A stretch of 64,000 nt of DNA from Bacteroidaceae bacterium (GCA_016291905.1 JAEEZS010000009.1:1-64000), one strand, 5' to 3'. Positions 36,335 to 44,902 are shown, counted from the stretch's first letter. Notes: generated from the sequence alone by a model not told the origin. A program made the numbers and translations.

Positions 36335-37027
36335 ATGAAAAAGATTCTTGGTCTATCCATCGTTCTGTTGCTGGCAGCAACGGCAGCAAGCGCACAGCCC
36401 GAAAAAGGCTCCCTTTTTTTCCTCCCACAGGCAGGCATCAACGTATCAACGCTTAAGGGACATGCCTCTATCAGAGCCGACTATTCATTATTCGATGGAG
36501 GAGTAGGGACAACGGCAACCAGTCTCTCACGCCCCCACATTGGTGCAAACTTAGGTTTGAGCATGGAATACCAGCACCGGCAGCATTGGGCACTTGCATT
36601 CGGGATAGAGGGAAGTCGTCAAGGAACACGATTCAAAGACACCGAATTTAGCAACAACAACTTAAGCAATGGCCGTATTGATTTGGACTATATCGGAATC
36701 CCTCTTCTTATGAGATATTATGCAAGTAACCAGTTTGCGTTTGCTTTTGGACTTCAACCGAGATTCCTGATTCATCAACAATCAAAGGGTGACTTCTCCG
36801 AGTCAGCCAGCGTGGCAAACTATACAATCTCATCTACTGCCGAAGACTTTTCACTCGTTGACGCCACCCTACCACTCAGCGTTTCATACTATTGGGCAAA
36901 CCATACATTCTGCGAGTTTCGATACAACTTCGGCATCAATCTGTTCAATAGTGACTGGATTCCCTATCTTCCCTTCTGTCACAACCACTGCGTCAGCCTC
37001 ACCATAGGGCACAAAATCAAGCTCTGA
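36335..37027 (+). CDS. Outer membrane beta-barrel protein (PorT/OmpW-like)
   Basis: 230 residues from ATG 36335 (MKKILGLSIV); the longer frame begins inside uvrA. A signal peptide ends near ASAQPEKG. The rest alternates hydrophobic strands (GSLFFLPQAGINVSTLKG, HIGANLGLSMEYQ, YIGIPLLMRYYA) with turns and ends in a strand closing with a hydrophobic residue, as in the small eight-stranded barrel family (OMP_b-brl_2). Specific function cannot be read from the sequence. Confidence 0.72.
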   Translation: MKKILGLSIVLLLAATAASAQPEKGSLFFLPQAGINVSTLKGHASIRADYSLFDGGVGTTATSLSRPHIGANLGLSMEYQHRQHWALAFGIEGSRQGTRFKDTEFSNNNLSNGRIDLDYIGIPLLMRYYASNQFAFAFGLQPRFLIHQQSKGDFSESASVANYTISSTAEDFSLVDATLPLSVSYYWANHTFCEFRYNFGINLFNSDWIPYLPFCHNHCVSLTIGHKIKL

Positions 37028-37043
37028 GTTTCGACGGAGGCCT

Positions 37044-37125
37044 CCGATGCTTCCATCGGACGCCTGCGATGCTTTCGTCGGACGCCTGCGATGCTTTCGT
37101 CAGACGCGTCCGACGAAAGACTTCT
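37044..37125. repeat. 22-bp hairpin-forming tandem repeats after the barrel gene
   Basis: GATGCTT-type words recur at 37046, 37068 and 37090, with a partial unit at 37112, all in 22-base steps. The first unit contains a perfect stem CCGATG/CATCGG with a CTTC loop (37044-37059), and the others contain CGATG...CGTCG stems. Position just after the stop (TGA 37025-37027) suggests a role in transcript end protection, though no U-tract follows. Confidence 0.6.
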
Positions 37126-37213
37126 AATGCGTTCTACGAAAAGCCTGCATCTAATCATACATAAAATTTGTTATTTTATTACAGGAAAAAGAGGCATTTT
37201 GTGAATAATAACG

Positions 37214-37221
37214 TACTTTTG
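37214..37221 (+). promoter_or_regulatory. -7 element directly before the His/Cys-rich protein gene
   Basis: TACTTTTG matches TAnnTTTG, but there is no clear -33 TTTG. It ends only five bases before GTG 37227, so the transcript would have almost no leader if both are used. Confidence 0.45.
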
Positions 37222-37226
37222 CAGGC

Positions 37227-37604
37227 GTGAATCTGAAAAAGAAACAACATATTGCCTCGTGGGTGCTGTTGGCTGTGTACCTGCCAATGCTACTTCTCTC
37301 GTCGCTCCACACGCACGAGGACAATGTTTCGTTTGCAGATGCTGATAGTTCCCATTGCGTTCATCATCAATGTCATGGACATCTGTCGCAGACAGGATCG
37401 GCGATGCACGACTGCGTGCTGTGTCAATTCCTGACACTGAAAATGTTGGCAGCCACCCCAGGCCATGTCTCTGCCGAGACCCATATTTGCACAAAATTCA
37501 TAGCAATACCATTACAAGAGTACAAAGCTCGCTGCTGTGACATTCCTGTTACGCGAGGACCTCCATTTACCTGTATCCCAGACGTTTTACAAGCAAATTC
37601 ATAA
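37227..37604 (+). CDS. Small His/Cys-rich membrane-anchored protein, DUF2946-like
   Basis: 125 residues. An N-terminal hydrophobic segment (about 10-26) is followed by a metal-ligand-rich patch: HTHEDN, HCVHHQCHGH, and HDCVLCQFL. Bacteroidota proteins of this type sit next to TonB-dependent metal receptors, as here (32 bases before the receptor gene). It probably binds zinc or copper in the periplasm, or senses it; this is inference from composition and context. The GTG start is close to the promoter -7 element, so either the mRNA is leaderless or a later start is used. Confidence 0.6.
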   Translation: MNLKKKQHIASWVLLAVYLPMLLLSSLHTHEDNVSFADADSSHCVHHQCHGHLSQTGSAMHDCVLCQFLTLKMLAATPGHVSAETHICTKFIAIPLQEYKARCCDIPVTRGPPFTCIPDVLQANS

Positions 37605-37636
37605 ACCTTTTTATTTTTCTTAAAACTGATTACAGA

Positions 37637-39802
37637 ATGAAAACAAGATATATCATTCTGCCTTTGCTGTGTATATGGACAGCAATGGCAGCGCAAGAGG
37701 CCATCCCCCAACACAATCATGAGGAGGACTCGACAGACGTATTCTATCGTCACCTGCAACTGGGCGAAATCACCGTCACAGGCGTTACCGGCGACACCAA
37801 ACTGAAGCACTCCACGGCACCCGTCAGCATCGTCACGCCTCAAATGCTGCGTGCCACATCCTCAACCAACATCATCGATGCCATTGCCCACCAACCGGGC
37901 ATCAGCCAGTTGACAACAGGCAGCGGCATTTCCAAACCCATCATCCGCGGCTTGGGCTACAACCGCGTGGTGGTGATAAGCGAAGGTATTCGTCAGGAGG
38001 GCCAGCAGTGGGGCGACGAACATGGTGTGGAAGTCGATGGGGGCAGCGTCAGCTCGGTGGAGATTCTGAAAGGTCCCGCCTCGCTCATGTACGGCTCCGA
38101 CGCTATGGCAGGGGTCGTTATCCTTCACGCCCAACCCACACTGGGCGAGGGAGAAACGCGCGCTCATATCGGCTCAGAATATCAGATGAATAATGGCTTG
38201 CTGGCACACAGTTACTCTTTTGCGGGTAACCGGCAAGGCATTGTCTGGGATGCCCGCTACAGCGGCAAAATGGCTCATGCCTACCGGAATCCCTACGACG
38301 GCTATGTGCCTGGCTCGCAATTTCGCGAAAGGGCGGGACGTCTGATGCTCGGACTGAATAAATACTGGGGATTTTCGCACCTGACAGCAACAGCCTATCA
38401 CCTTACGCCTGGTATTGTTGAGGGCGAGCGCGACGAAGATACGGGCATCCTCATATCGGAACTCTCCTCCCCCACTTCATACAGCAAATCCCTCCCCTTC
38501 CAGCAGGTCAAACATTATAAGATGGTATGGGACAATGCGCTGAATCTCCCGTCGGGTAGTCTGAAAGCTATCGTCGGTTACCAACAGAATCATCGGCAGG
38601 AGTTCGAGGAGAGTGCCGACGACTACGAACTCTACTTCAAAATGCATACGCTGACGTACGATCTGCGCTACGTGACTCAAGAGTGGAACGACTGGAAACT
38701 CTCGACAGGCATGGGAGGAATGTACCAGCAATCCACCAATGAGGGTGAGGAATACCTGATACCTGACTACCGTCTGTTTGACATCGGAACGTATGCCACT
38801 GCCACAAAATCGCTCGGCGACTGCTGGACGCTGAACGGCGGCATTCGCTACGACTTCCGCCATCTGCATGGCGATGCACTGGAAGAGGAAGGCGCGATGC
38901 GCTTCACCGACTTCACACGCCACTTTAACGGACTGACGGGTAGCATGGGCGCTGTGTGCAACGTGAACGAGCATCTGAACCTGCGTCTTAATGTAGCCCG
39001 CGGTTTCCGCACTCCCAACATCAGCGAACTGGCTTCAAACGGCATACACGAGGGCTCCATCCGCTACGAAATAGGCAGCCATCAGCTCAAAGCCGAATAC
39101 AGCCTGCAGGCAGACTTCGGGCTTGACTTCACCTCACGCTACGTTTCATTCCAACTGGCTCTCTTCGCCAACCACATCGACAACTACATCTTTACCCATC
39201 GGCTAACCCAGGTCATCGAAGAGGGTTATCTCACCTATGCCTACACGCAGGGAAATGCCCGTCTGCTAGGCTTTGAGGCAGGTATTGACATCCATCCCAT
39301 CCATTCAGTCCACTTTGGCAACACGTTCTCCTACGTCGATGCCCAACTAATGCGCCAGCCTCCTGAAATGAAGTATCTGCCTTTCACACCCGCCCCACAC
39401 TGGGCATCGGAACTGAAGTGGGAATTGACACACCACTCGCACACCACCTTCGGACATCATTCCCACCCCGTCATCCCTGCCGCCCTCTCGCTGAACAACC
39501 TCTACGTCGCAGCAGGGCTCGACTACTTCTTCAAGCAGACACACATCTACAGTGCCGATGACACCGAGACCGTCACCCCAGCCTATACGCTATTGGACCT
39601 TTCTGCCGGCGCTGACGTCCTGATGCACGGCAAAAAAGTGGCAGAGGTGCACATCCTCGCTGACAACCTGCTCGACTGCGCTTATCAAAATCACCTCAGC
39701 CGTCTGAAGTATGCTCCCGTGAATATGGTCACTGGACGTCAAGGCGTCTATAACATGGGACGAAACATCACCTTCAAAGTCGCAGTCCCCATCGAATTCT
39801 GA
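37637..39802 (+). CDS. TonB-dependent outer membrane receptor, probable zinc receptor (ZnuD-like)
   Basis: 721 residues: signal peptide, a His/acid patch HNHEEDS, then the plug domain (about 45-150: ITVTGVTGDTKLKHSTAPVSIV, NIIDAIAHQPGISQL, PIIRGLGYNRVVV, VEILKGPASLMYGSDAM) and a 22-strand barrel ending in an aromatic residue (IEF). It lacks the carboxypeptidase-like domain of SusC proteins. A barrel loop near residues 594-610 contains HHSHTTFGHHSHP, like the His-rich metal-capturing loops of ZnuD. A His/Cys-rich protein gene lies before it and a ZIP permease gene after it, so zinc is the likeliest cargo; copper or another divalent metal is possible. Confidence 0.82.
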   Translation: MKTRYIILPLLCIWTAMAAQEAIPQHNHEEDSTDVFYRHLQLGEITVTGVTGDTKLKHSTAPVSIVTPQMLRATSSTNIIDAIAHQPGISQLTTGSGISKPIIRGLGYNRVVVISEGIRQEGQQWGDEHGVEVDGGSVSSVEILKGPASLMYGSDAMAGVVILHAQPTLGEGETRAHIGSEYQMNNGLLAHSYSFAGNRQGIVWDARYSGKMAHAYRNPYDGYVPGSQFRERAGRLMLGLNKYWGFSHLTATAYHLTPGIVEGERDEDTGILISELSSPTSYSKSLPFQQVKHYKMVWDNALNLPSGSLKAIVGYQQNHRQEFEESADDYELYFKMHTLTYDLRYVTQEWNDWKLSTGMGGMYQQSTNEGEEYLIPDYRLFDIGTYATATKSLGDCWTLNGGIRYDFRHLHGDALEEEGAMRFTDFTRHFNGLTGSMGAVCNVNEHLNLRLNVARGFRTPNISELASNGIHEGSIRYEIGSHQLKAEYSLQADFGLDFTSRYVSFQLALFANHIDNYIFTHRLTQVIEEGYLTYAYTQGNARLLGFEAGIDIHPIHSVHFGNTFSYVDAQLMRQPPEMKYLPFTPAPHWASELKWELTHHSHTTFGHHSHPVIPAALSLNNLYVAAGLDYFFKQTHIYSADDTETVTPAYTLLDLSAGADVLMHGKKVAEVHILADNLLDCAYQNHLSRLKYAPVNMVTGRQGVYNMGRNITFKVAVPIEF

Positions 39803-39821
39803 AATTCACCTGTTTTAGGTA

Positions 39822-39852
39822 TTGCACAATTCAGAAAGAAGCTGTATCTTTG
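39822..39852 (+). promoter_or_regulatory. Bacteroidota promoter of the ZIP transporter gene
   Basis: TTG at 39822-39824, 20 bases, then TATCTTTG at 39845-39852. It shows that TTG 39822 is a promoter element and not a start codon, and that the ZIP gene can be transcribed separately from the receptor. Confidence 0.7.
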
Positions 39853-39860
39853 TAGCCGAA

Positions 39861-40640
39861 ATGGTTACGTTGACTATAGGACTGCTCATTCCCTTGCTAG
39901 GCACAATGCTCGGCTCGGCTTTTGTATTCCTCATGAAGGATGAAATGCCCATGCGACTGCAGAAATCGTTGCTTGGCTTCGCTTCGGGTGTGATGGTAGC
40001 GGCATCTGTGTGGTCGCTACTGATTCCGGCAATGGAGATGGAGTCCGGCAAAGGGGCATGGTCTGTATTCCCTGCCGCAGTAGGATTTCTGTTAGGCATT
40101 GGATTCCTGCTGCTGATTGACGAACTGACGCCACACTTGCATATCGGCACTGACAAGCCAGAGGGACCTCGTTCTCGCCTCTCCAAGACGGCTATGCTTG
40201 CCCTTGCTGTTACCATACACAATCTGCCAGAGGGCATGGCTGTCGGCGTGGTTTTTGCAGGAGCCGACAGTGGAACGACAAACATATCCCTCGCAAGTGC
40301 CCTGGCTGTTGCAGTGGGTATCGCCATACAGAACGTCCCCGAAGGAGCCATCATTTCCATGCCTATGCGGGCAGCAGGAAACAGCCGTTGGCGCTCGTTC
40401 CTTATCGGAACACTCAGCGGAGTCGTCGAGCCTATCGGTGCCCTTGCCGTGTTGCTGCTGGCCTCGGTGTTGACGCCCGTCCTCCCCTACATGCTCACCT
40501 TTGCTGCCGGAGCTATGTTCTACGTTGTGGTCGAAGAACTAATTCCTGAGGCATCCAGCGGACAGCACAGCAATCTCAGCACCATCGGTTTTGCTATCGG
40601 CTTTGTGTTGATGATGGTACTCGACGTGGTAATGGGATAG
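39861..40640 (+). CDS. ZIP family metal transporter
   Basis: 259 residues with about eight membrane segments. The metal site motif HNLPEGMAVG in helix 4 and QNVPEGAIIS plus EELIPEAS in later helices are the conserved ZIP features. A short variable loop (HLHIGTDKPEGPRSR) follows helix 3. It imports zinc (or iron/manganese) across the inner membrane and completes the route from the outer membrane receptor just upstream. It has its own promoter ending nine bases before the ATG. Confidence 0.88.
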   Translation: MVTLTIGLLIPLLGTMLGSAFVFLMKDEMPMRLQKSLLGFASGVMVAASVWSLLIPAMEMESGKGAWSVFPAAVGFLLGIGFLLLIDELTPHLHIGTDKPEGPRSRLSKTAMLALAVTIHNLPEGMAVGVVFAGADSGTTNISLASALAVAVGIAIQNVPEGAIISMPMRAAGNSRWRSFLIGTLSGVVEPIGALAVLLLASVLTPVLPYMLTFAAGAMFYVVVEELIPEASSGQHSNLSTIGFAIGFVLMMVLDVVMG

Positions 40641-40681
40641 CGTGAATTCAATGTAAAGGAAGATACCCAACTTTGAAAAGC

Positions 40682-41353
40682 ATGACTATTTTCCCTGAGA
40701 TACACAACAGTGCAGAGCTGATGCAGTGTATTGAGCAGATTGGCTTTCTGCCGTTGCTCGACAGCGGTATCCAAGGATTCTCTGCAGAGGAGATGGTCGA
40801 CGACGACTGCCGATACGTGATGCTGCCCGACGGGGGGTGGGACTGGCCTTTGTGGAAATGGAAGGGCTCGGTGATTACTGACGGAGGGTACGTCTATGGC
40901 AAGTTCTTCGCCGGTAAGGCGGGGTTTATCAGCCGCGAATGGTGGCCCGATTTCTGCAACTACCGGCGTAGTCGTCATCCCGCCCCAGCAGAGGGCAGCA
41001 TCGAGGAGGCCATCCTACTGACGCTTGCCGAACATGACAGTCTAATCACGCGTGAGCTGCGTGCCGCCTGTGGCTTCGATGGGCCGAAGATGCGTAGCCG
41101 TTTCGATGCCTATATCACTCGCCTGCAGATGGCTACACGTATCGTCACAGAGGATTTTGTCTATCCGCTCGACCGTCATGGGAACGAGTATGGTTGGGGG
41201 TGGTCCTTGCTCACCACACCGGAGAAACTCTACGGCCGAGATGCCTGCCATTGCAGCCGACAACCTGAGGAATCGCTCGAGCGCATCCTTCGTCAGCTTC
41301 GGTATTTATGCCCCCATGCCACCGAGGCACAGATTCTGCGGATGGTGAAATAA
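40682..41353 (+). CDS. AlkZ-related winged-helix protein
   Basis: 223 residues. Segments such as DCRYVMLPDGGWDWPLWKWKG, YGKFFAGKAGFISREWWPDFCNYRRS and AACGFDGPKMRSRFDAYITRLQM resemble proteins annotated as AlkZ-related, which share winged-helix parts with the DNA glycosylases AlkZ/YcaQ. The QxQ catalytic motif of true AlkZ is not evident, so glycosylase activity is doubtful. The start is ATG 40682 or TTG 40673. Confidence 0.55.
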   Translation: MTIFPEIHNSAELMQCIEQIGFLPLLDSGIQGFSAEEMVDDDCRYVMLPDGGWDWPLWKWKGSVITDGGYVYGKFFAGKAGFISREWWPDFCNYRRSRHPAPAEGSIEEAILLTLAEHDSLITRELRAACGFDGPKMRSRFDAYITRLQMATRIVTEDFVYPLDRHGNEYGWGWSLLTTPEKLYGRDACHCSRQPEESLERILRQLRYLCPHATEAQILRMVK

Positions 41354-41382
41354 CAACGTGAATACCATTTATCCATACGACA

Positions 41383-41946
41383 ATGAAGAAAACAGCTATT
41401 ATTCTAGCAGCCATGCTCACGATGAGCCTGTGCGCCTGCTCACAAAGTAACAAATCAAAGGAAAACAAAAGCATGAAAACATTGGTAGCCTATTTTTCGG
41501 CATCGGGCGTCACGAAGGGTGTAGCCCAGCAGTTGGCCGAAGTGGCAGGAGCCGACCTGCATGAAATCAAACCCGCCGTAGCCTATACGGAAGCAGACCT
41601 CGACTGGCGCGACAAGCAAAGCCGAAGCAGTGTGGAGATGCAAGACAAATCATCGCGCCCCGCCATCACCGGCAAGCTGAAGAACATGAAAGACTATGAC
41701 ATCATCTACGTCGGCTTCCCCATCTGGTGGTACACCTGCCCAACCATCGTCAACACCTTCATGGAAACATATGACCTGAAGGGCAAGACCGTTATCCCCT
41801 TCGCCACCTCCGGCGGAAGTAGCATCCAAAAAGCCTGCGACGACTTGAAAAAAGCCTACCCGCAAGTTATCTGGAAGGAGGGCAAACTGCTGAACGGCGT
41901 TTCAAAAAAAGACCTCGAAGCCTGGGTAAAGGATCATCGGGACTAA
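41383..41946 (+). CDS. Flavodoxin-like lipoprotein
   Basis: 187 residues. A signal peptide with lipobox LCAC (about residues 17-20) is followed by a flavodoxin domain: [23 protein letters not shown] forms the FMN phosphate loop and [21 protein letters not shown] the second FMN loop. The family (flavodoxin_4) reduces quinones or other acceptors. An internal Met at 41473 could start a cytoplasmic form without the signal. Export of a flavodoxin as a lipoprotein is common in Bacteroidota, but its electron partner is unknown. Confidence 0.82.
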   Translation: MKKTAIILAAMLTMSLCACSQSNKSKENKSMKTLVAYFSASGVTKGVAQQLAEVAGADLHEIKPAVAYTEADLDWRDKQSRSSVEMQDKSSRPAITGKLKNMKDYDIIYVGFPIWWYTCPTIVNTFMETYDLKGKTVIPFATSGGSSIQKACDDLKKAYPQVIWKEGKLLNGVSKKDLEAWVKDHRD

Positions 41947-41974
41947 CGCCCCTCTGCAAAAAACTCCTTGATAT

Positions 41975-43603
41975 TCAGGAAAAGAGCCGGGAAAGGAGCA
42001 GGAGGGCTATGGAGGCAAGAGCCAAAATAGCGCTGGGGAGGTGACGTTTAATAAGGTAACGGAGGAGGAAGTAGAAAGTCAGCCACAGCAGAAGGGCATC
42101 CAAGAGGGTAAAATGGATGACATCCAGGGTGCTGCCAGGCCATTGGGCAATGGCAGCAAGAAGTGAATTCATCCCTCGGACGGCATAGACAAGCAGCCCT
42201 GTGAGAAACGGTGCAAGCGGTGTCCATGAAAGGGCTATCCACACCACTATCAGTGTCATGACGACATAGAAGAGTGGCTGAATAACCATGTTCGTTACAA
42301 GAAAATAAGTGGGAAAGCGGCCAAAGTAATGGAGCACCAACGGAGCAACGCCCACCTGTGCCGCCATCGAGACAAACACTACGGCAACAGGTGCAGCCAA
42401 CAGACGAGAACGGCCGAGAAGGGGCATGTGGACATGCAGCGCTTCCCACTGAGGCATCAGCAGCAATATGGACAGCATGGAGGCGAAGGAGAGCTGGAAG
42501 CCGACGTCGAACAACAGGAAGGGCTGTATTCCTACCATCACCAACGCTGTCAAAGCCAAAGCGCTGAGGGGTGAACGGTCGCCACTCAGCAACGCCACTA
42601 CGGCATAGACGGTGAACATCGTCACGGCTCGCACCAACGACGGAGGGAAGTCCGCCAGAAGAGTAAAAGCCCAAAGAAGCCCAACCGCCAGCAGCCCGCA
42701 CAGCCTTCGTCCTATACGGCTGTGGAAGAGCAGGCCGAATGTCATCGTCAGCAGCATATAGAGCACACCGACGTGGAGCCCCGACAACGCCATAAGGTGA
42801 CTGGCACCGGCATCAGCATAAACATCGCGCACATCGTCGCCCAGCGCACTCTTGTCGCCCAGCGAGAGTGCCTCCACAATGCCAAGCACATCGTCGGGCA
42901 GCCCCGCAGCAGCATAGCGGCTCCGTAGCCACCCCGTTACCCTGCCCCTCAGCCTCATTATCGAGGGGATGACTGACGCCACCGTCGTCGCTTGCGGCAC
43001 AAGGGGAAGCCGCGTGGCCTTTGCCGCAGGAATCATTGCCGTCCCGCTAATCCTTTGGCTGTAAAGCCATCGGGCATAGTCGAATGTCAGGCTATCAGAG
43101 AAGTTCATCGGCGGACGAATGGTAACGCCTTCCAACAGCAGCGTGTCGCCCCATGCCCACGAATCATGCTCATCAGACCCGAAGAGATAGCCATAAAGGC
43201 GATGTCCATTCACATCAAGCAGATAGCGCACCGAGCGCTGCCGGCATACAGGGCCTCCACGAATGACGGCACGGCCATCGACAGCCTCTGCCGGCCATGT
43301 GACAACCACCCTGTCACGCACCGTCTGATAGCGCCAGCCGCCCAATGCCACCACGGACAACAAGAGAAGAAGGCTGCCAATGAGAGGCCGACGGAACAGG
43401 AAAGAGCGATGAGTCTCCCCGCGGCGACGACGGCGGATGCCCCACTCGACACCAACGGCAAGCAGCAGACTGACAGCAGCAAACCATACAAAAGCAGAAT
43501 CCGCAAGCGGCTGACAAAGACGCTGCAAGACATCAGCAATGGCGACTCCTGCAGCAAAACCGAACGCCAATCGCAACAGAGGATTATCACGAAGCGGCGA
43601 CAT
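41975..43603 (-). CDS. ComEC/Rec2 family membrane protein
   Basis: 542 residues: N-terminal DUF4131-type region with three helices and a soluble beta domain (about 1-190), then the Competence domain with many helices. The conserved block DAGASHLMALSGLHVGVLY is at about 262-280. The metallo-beta-lactamase domain found at the end of many ComEC proteins is absent, which is frequent in this phylum. It forms the inner-membrane channel for single-stranded DNA in natural transformation. It follows rpe on the same strand by 44 bases. Confidence 0.85.
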   Translation of the reverse strand: MSPLRDNPLLRLAFGFAAGVAIADVLQRLCQPLADSAFVWFAAVSLLLAVGVEWGIRRRRRGETHRSFLFRRPLIGSLLLLLSVVALGGWRYQTVRDRVVVTWPAEAVDGRAVIRGGPVCRQRSVRYLLDVNGHRLYGYLFGSDEHDSWAWGDTLLLEGVTIRPPMNFSDSLTFDYARWLYSQRISGTAMIPAAKATRLPLVPQATTVASVIPSIMRLRGRVTGWLRSRYAAAGLPDDVLGIVEALSLGDKSALGDDVRDVYADAGASHLMALSGLHVGVLYMLLTMTFGLLFHSRIGRRLCGLLAVGLLWAFTLLADFPPSLVRAVTMFTVYAVVALLSGDRSPLSALALTALVMVGIQPFLLFDVGFQLSFASMLSILLLMPQWEALHVHMPLLGRSRLLAAPVAVVFVSMAAQVGVAPLVLHYFGRFPTYFLVTNMVIQPLFYVVMTLIVVWIALSWTPLAPFLTGLLVYAVRGMNSLLAAIAQWPGSTLDVIHFTLLDALLLWLTFYFLLRYLIKRHLPSAILALASIALLLLSRLFS

Positions 43604-43647
43604 GAAACAGAAAAAAAACGGCTTACGCGCTACGGCTCACGGGCACT

Positions 43648-44301
43648 TCAGCACGGCGCGAACCCCTTGAGCTGCTGTATCATGGCAGCAGGGTCGGCAG
43701 CACGGAAGACGGTGGAGCCGGTGACCAGCACGTCCACGCCTGCCTCGATGAGTCCGGGGGCGGTGGTGAGGGTGACGCCACCATCGACTTCCACAAGAGC
43801 TTTGGAGCCGGAGGCCTGAATCAGAGCCCGCGCCTCGCGCACCTTGTCGAGCGAGTGCTCAATGAACGGCTGCCCGCCGAAACCCGGATTGACGGTCATC
43901 ACCAGCACCATGTCCACATCGCGGACGACATCTACGAGGTGGCCGACGGGGGTACTGGGGTTAAGGGCAACGCCACAGCGCATGCCCGCCTCGTGAATCT
44001 CATAGATGGTACGGTGGAGATGGGTGGTGGCCTCGTAGTGGACGGTCATCATGTAAGTACCCAGGTCGGCCACCTGACGGATGTAGCGCTCCGGGCGGTC
44101 TATCATTAAATGAACGTCGAGGGGCTTACGGCAGACGCGGGCCACGGCCTCCAGCACAGGGAAGCCGAAGGAGATGTTGGGCACGAACGTGCCGTCCATC
44201 ACGTCGAGGTGAAGCCAGTCGGCTGCAGAGGTGTTGACCATTTCCACTTCGTCAGACAGGTGGAGAAAGTCAGCCGCAAGAAGGGAGGGAGCAATGAGCA
44301 T
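43648..44301 (-). CDS. rpe: Ribulose-phosphate 3-epimerase
   Basis: 217 residues from ATG 44301 (MLIAPSLLAADF), the usual start. Motifs are WLHLDVMDGTFVPNISFG with the metal-binding His and catalytic Asp, DVHLMI, VMTVNPGFGGQ and VEVDGGV. It interconverts ribulose-5-phosphate and xylulose-5-phosphate. The longer frame to 44370 adds residues that overlap a short upstream open frame and is not supported. Confidence 0.94.
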   Translation of the reverse strand: MLIAPSLLAADFLHLSDEVEMVNTSAADWLHLDVMDGTFVPNISFGFPVLEAVARVCRKPLDVHLMIDRPERYIRQVADLGTYMMTVHYEATTHLHRTIYEIHEAGMRCGVALNPSTPVGHLVDVVRDVDMVLVMTVNPGFGGQPFIEHSLDKVREARALIQASGSKALVEVDGGVTLTTAPGLIEAGVDVLVTGSTVFRAADPAAMIQQLKGFAPC

Positions 44302-44315
44302 AGCGGTCAGGGTTT

Positions 44316-44447
44316 TTAGCAACTGGCTGCTGCGGCGCGAATGGCAGCAAGCACTTCCTGCGACGGACACAGGGGACGCAGCTCACGAAGAGCCTGACGG
44401 ATGAGGGTACGAAGCTGAGGATTGGTTGGAGTAGAGGTTTGAGGCAT
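44316..44447 (-). CDS. Possible small protein upstream of rpe
   Basis: From ATG 44447 the minus strand encodes 43 residues: MPQTSTPTNPQLRTLIRQAL, then RELRPLCPSQEVLAAIRAAA and a short end, stopping 14 bases before the rpe ATG. It is predicted to be two amphipathic helices. It is too short to judge by codon use alone; position and spacing suggest it may be translated with rpe. It may equally be a chance frame. Confidence 0.35.
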   Translation of the reverse strand: MPQTSTPTNPQLRTLIRQALRELRPLCPSQEVLAAIRAAAASC

Positions 44448-44616
44448 AGGCGAAAAGAAATTGAAGATTGAAGATTGGTTTCAGAGGTGTGATGAGAGGG
44501 GTTTTGAATGATTTCATTATAAGAACGACTGAGGGGCTGGATTTCGTATGTAGGGGTGACGAATTTTTCAGAAAAAATGTTTTTTGCCTTTCGGGCATAA
44601 AAAATCAGGCGAAATG

Positions 44617-44648
44617 TTTGGCTGGAAAAAGAAAAAGCCCTACCTTTG
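44617..44648 (+). promoter_or_regulatory. Bacteroidota promoter of tRNA-His
   Basis: TTTG at 44617-44620, 20 bases, then TACCTTTG at 44641-44648, about 43 bases before the tRNA. The region 44448-44616 otherwise shows nothing I can assign. Confidence 0.7.
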
Positions 44649-44691
44649 CGCCGCTTTTCTGGAGAGCGCTTTGGAAAAGACCATTTACATG

Positions 44692-44768
44692 GTGGCCGTA
44701 GTTCAGTTGGTTAGAGCGTCAGATTGTGGTTCTGAATGTCGTGGGTTCGAGTCCCACCTGCCACCCCA
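44692..44768 (+). tRNA. tRNA-His (GTG anticodon)
   Basis: A full cloverleaf with encoded CCA (44766-44768). Anticodon GTG at 44726-44728 within the loop TTGTGGT; the T-arm is GTGGG-TTCGAGT-CCCAC. The base before the acceptor (44691) is G and the discriminator is C, the histidine identity pair. The acceptor stem GTGGCCG/CTGCCAC has one C-T mismatch at the sixth pair. Confidence 0.95.
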
Positions 44769-44774
44769 AGAGAG

Positions 44775-44808
44775 AAAAGCGGAGCATCGCAATGCCCCGC
44801 TTTTTTTA
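44775..44808 (+). terminator. Terminator of tRNA-His
   Basis: Stem AAAGCGG-A-GCAT with loop CGCA and the complementary ATGC-C-CCGCTTT, followed by a run of T. It starts seven bases after the tRNA end. Confidence 0.8.
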
Positions 44809-44815
44809 TGACACG

Positions 44816-44902
44816 ACATGTAACCATGTAACCGTGTAACAAAAACTCCCCGGCCTTTCATAGGCTGGGGAGTTTTATTGCAGGTTACATGGTTACACGT
44901 TA
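44816..44902. repeat. Inverted octamer-array element D around a terminator hairpin
   Basis: The left arm (44816-44840) has TGTAACCA, TGTAACCG and TGTAAC in tandem; the right arm (44883-44902) is the inverted form GGTTACATGGTTACACG. In the centre is a strong stem AAAACTCCCC/GGGGAGTTTT (44842-44876). On the minus strand that stem is followed by a T-tract and is well placed to end transcription of the xylanase gene, 59 bases after its stop. Confidence 0.75.
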
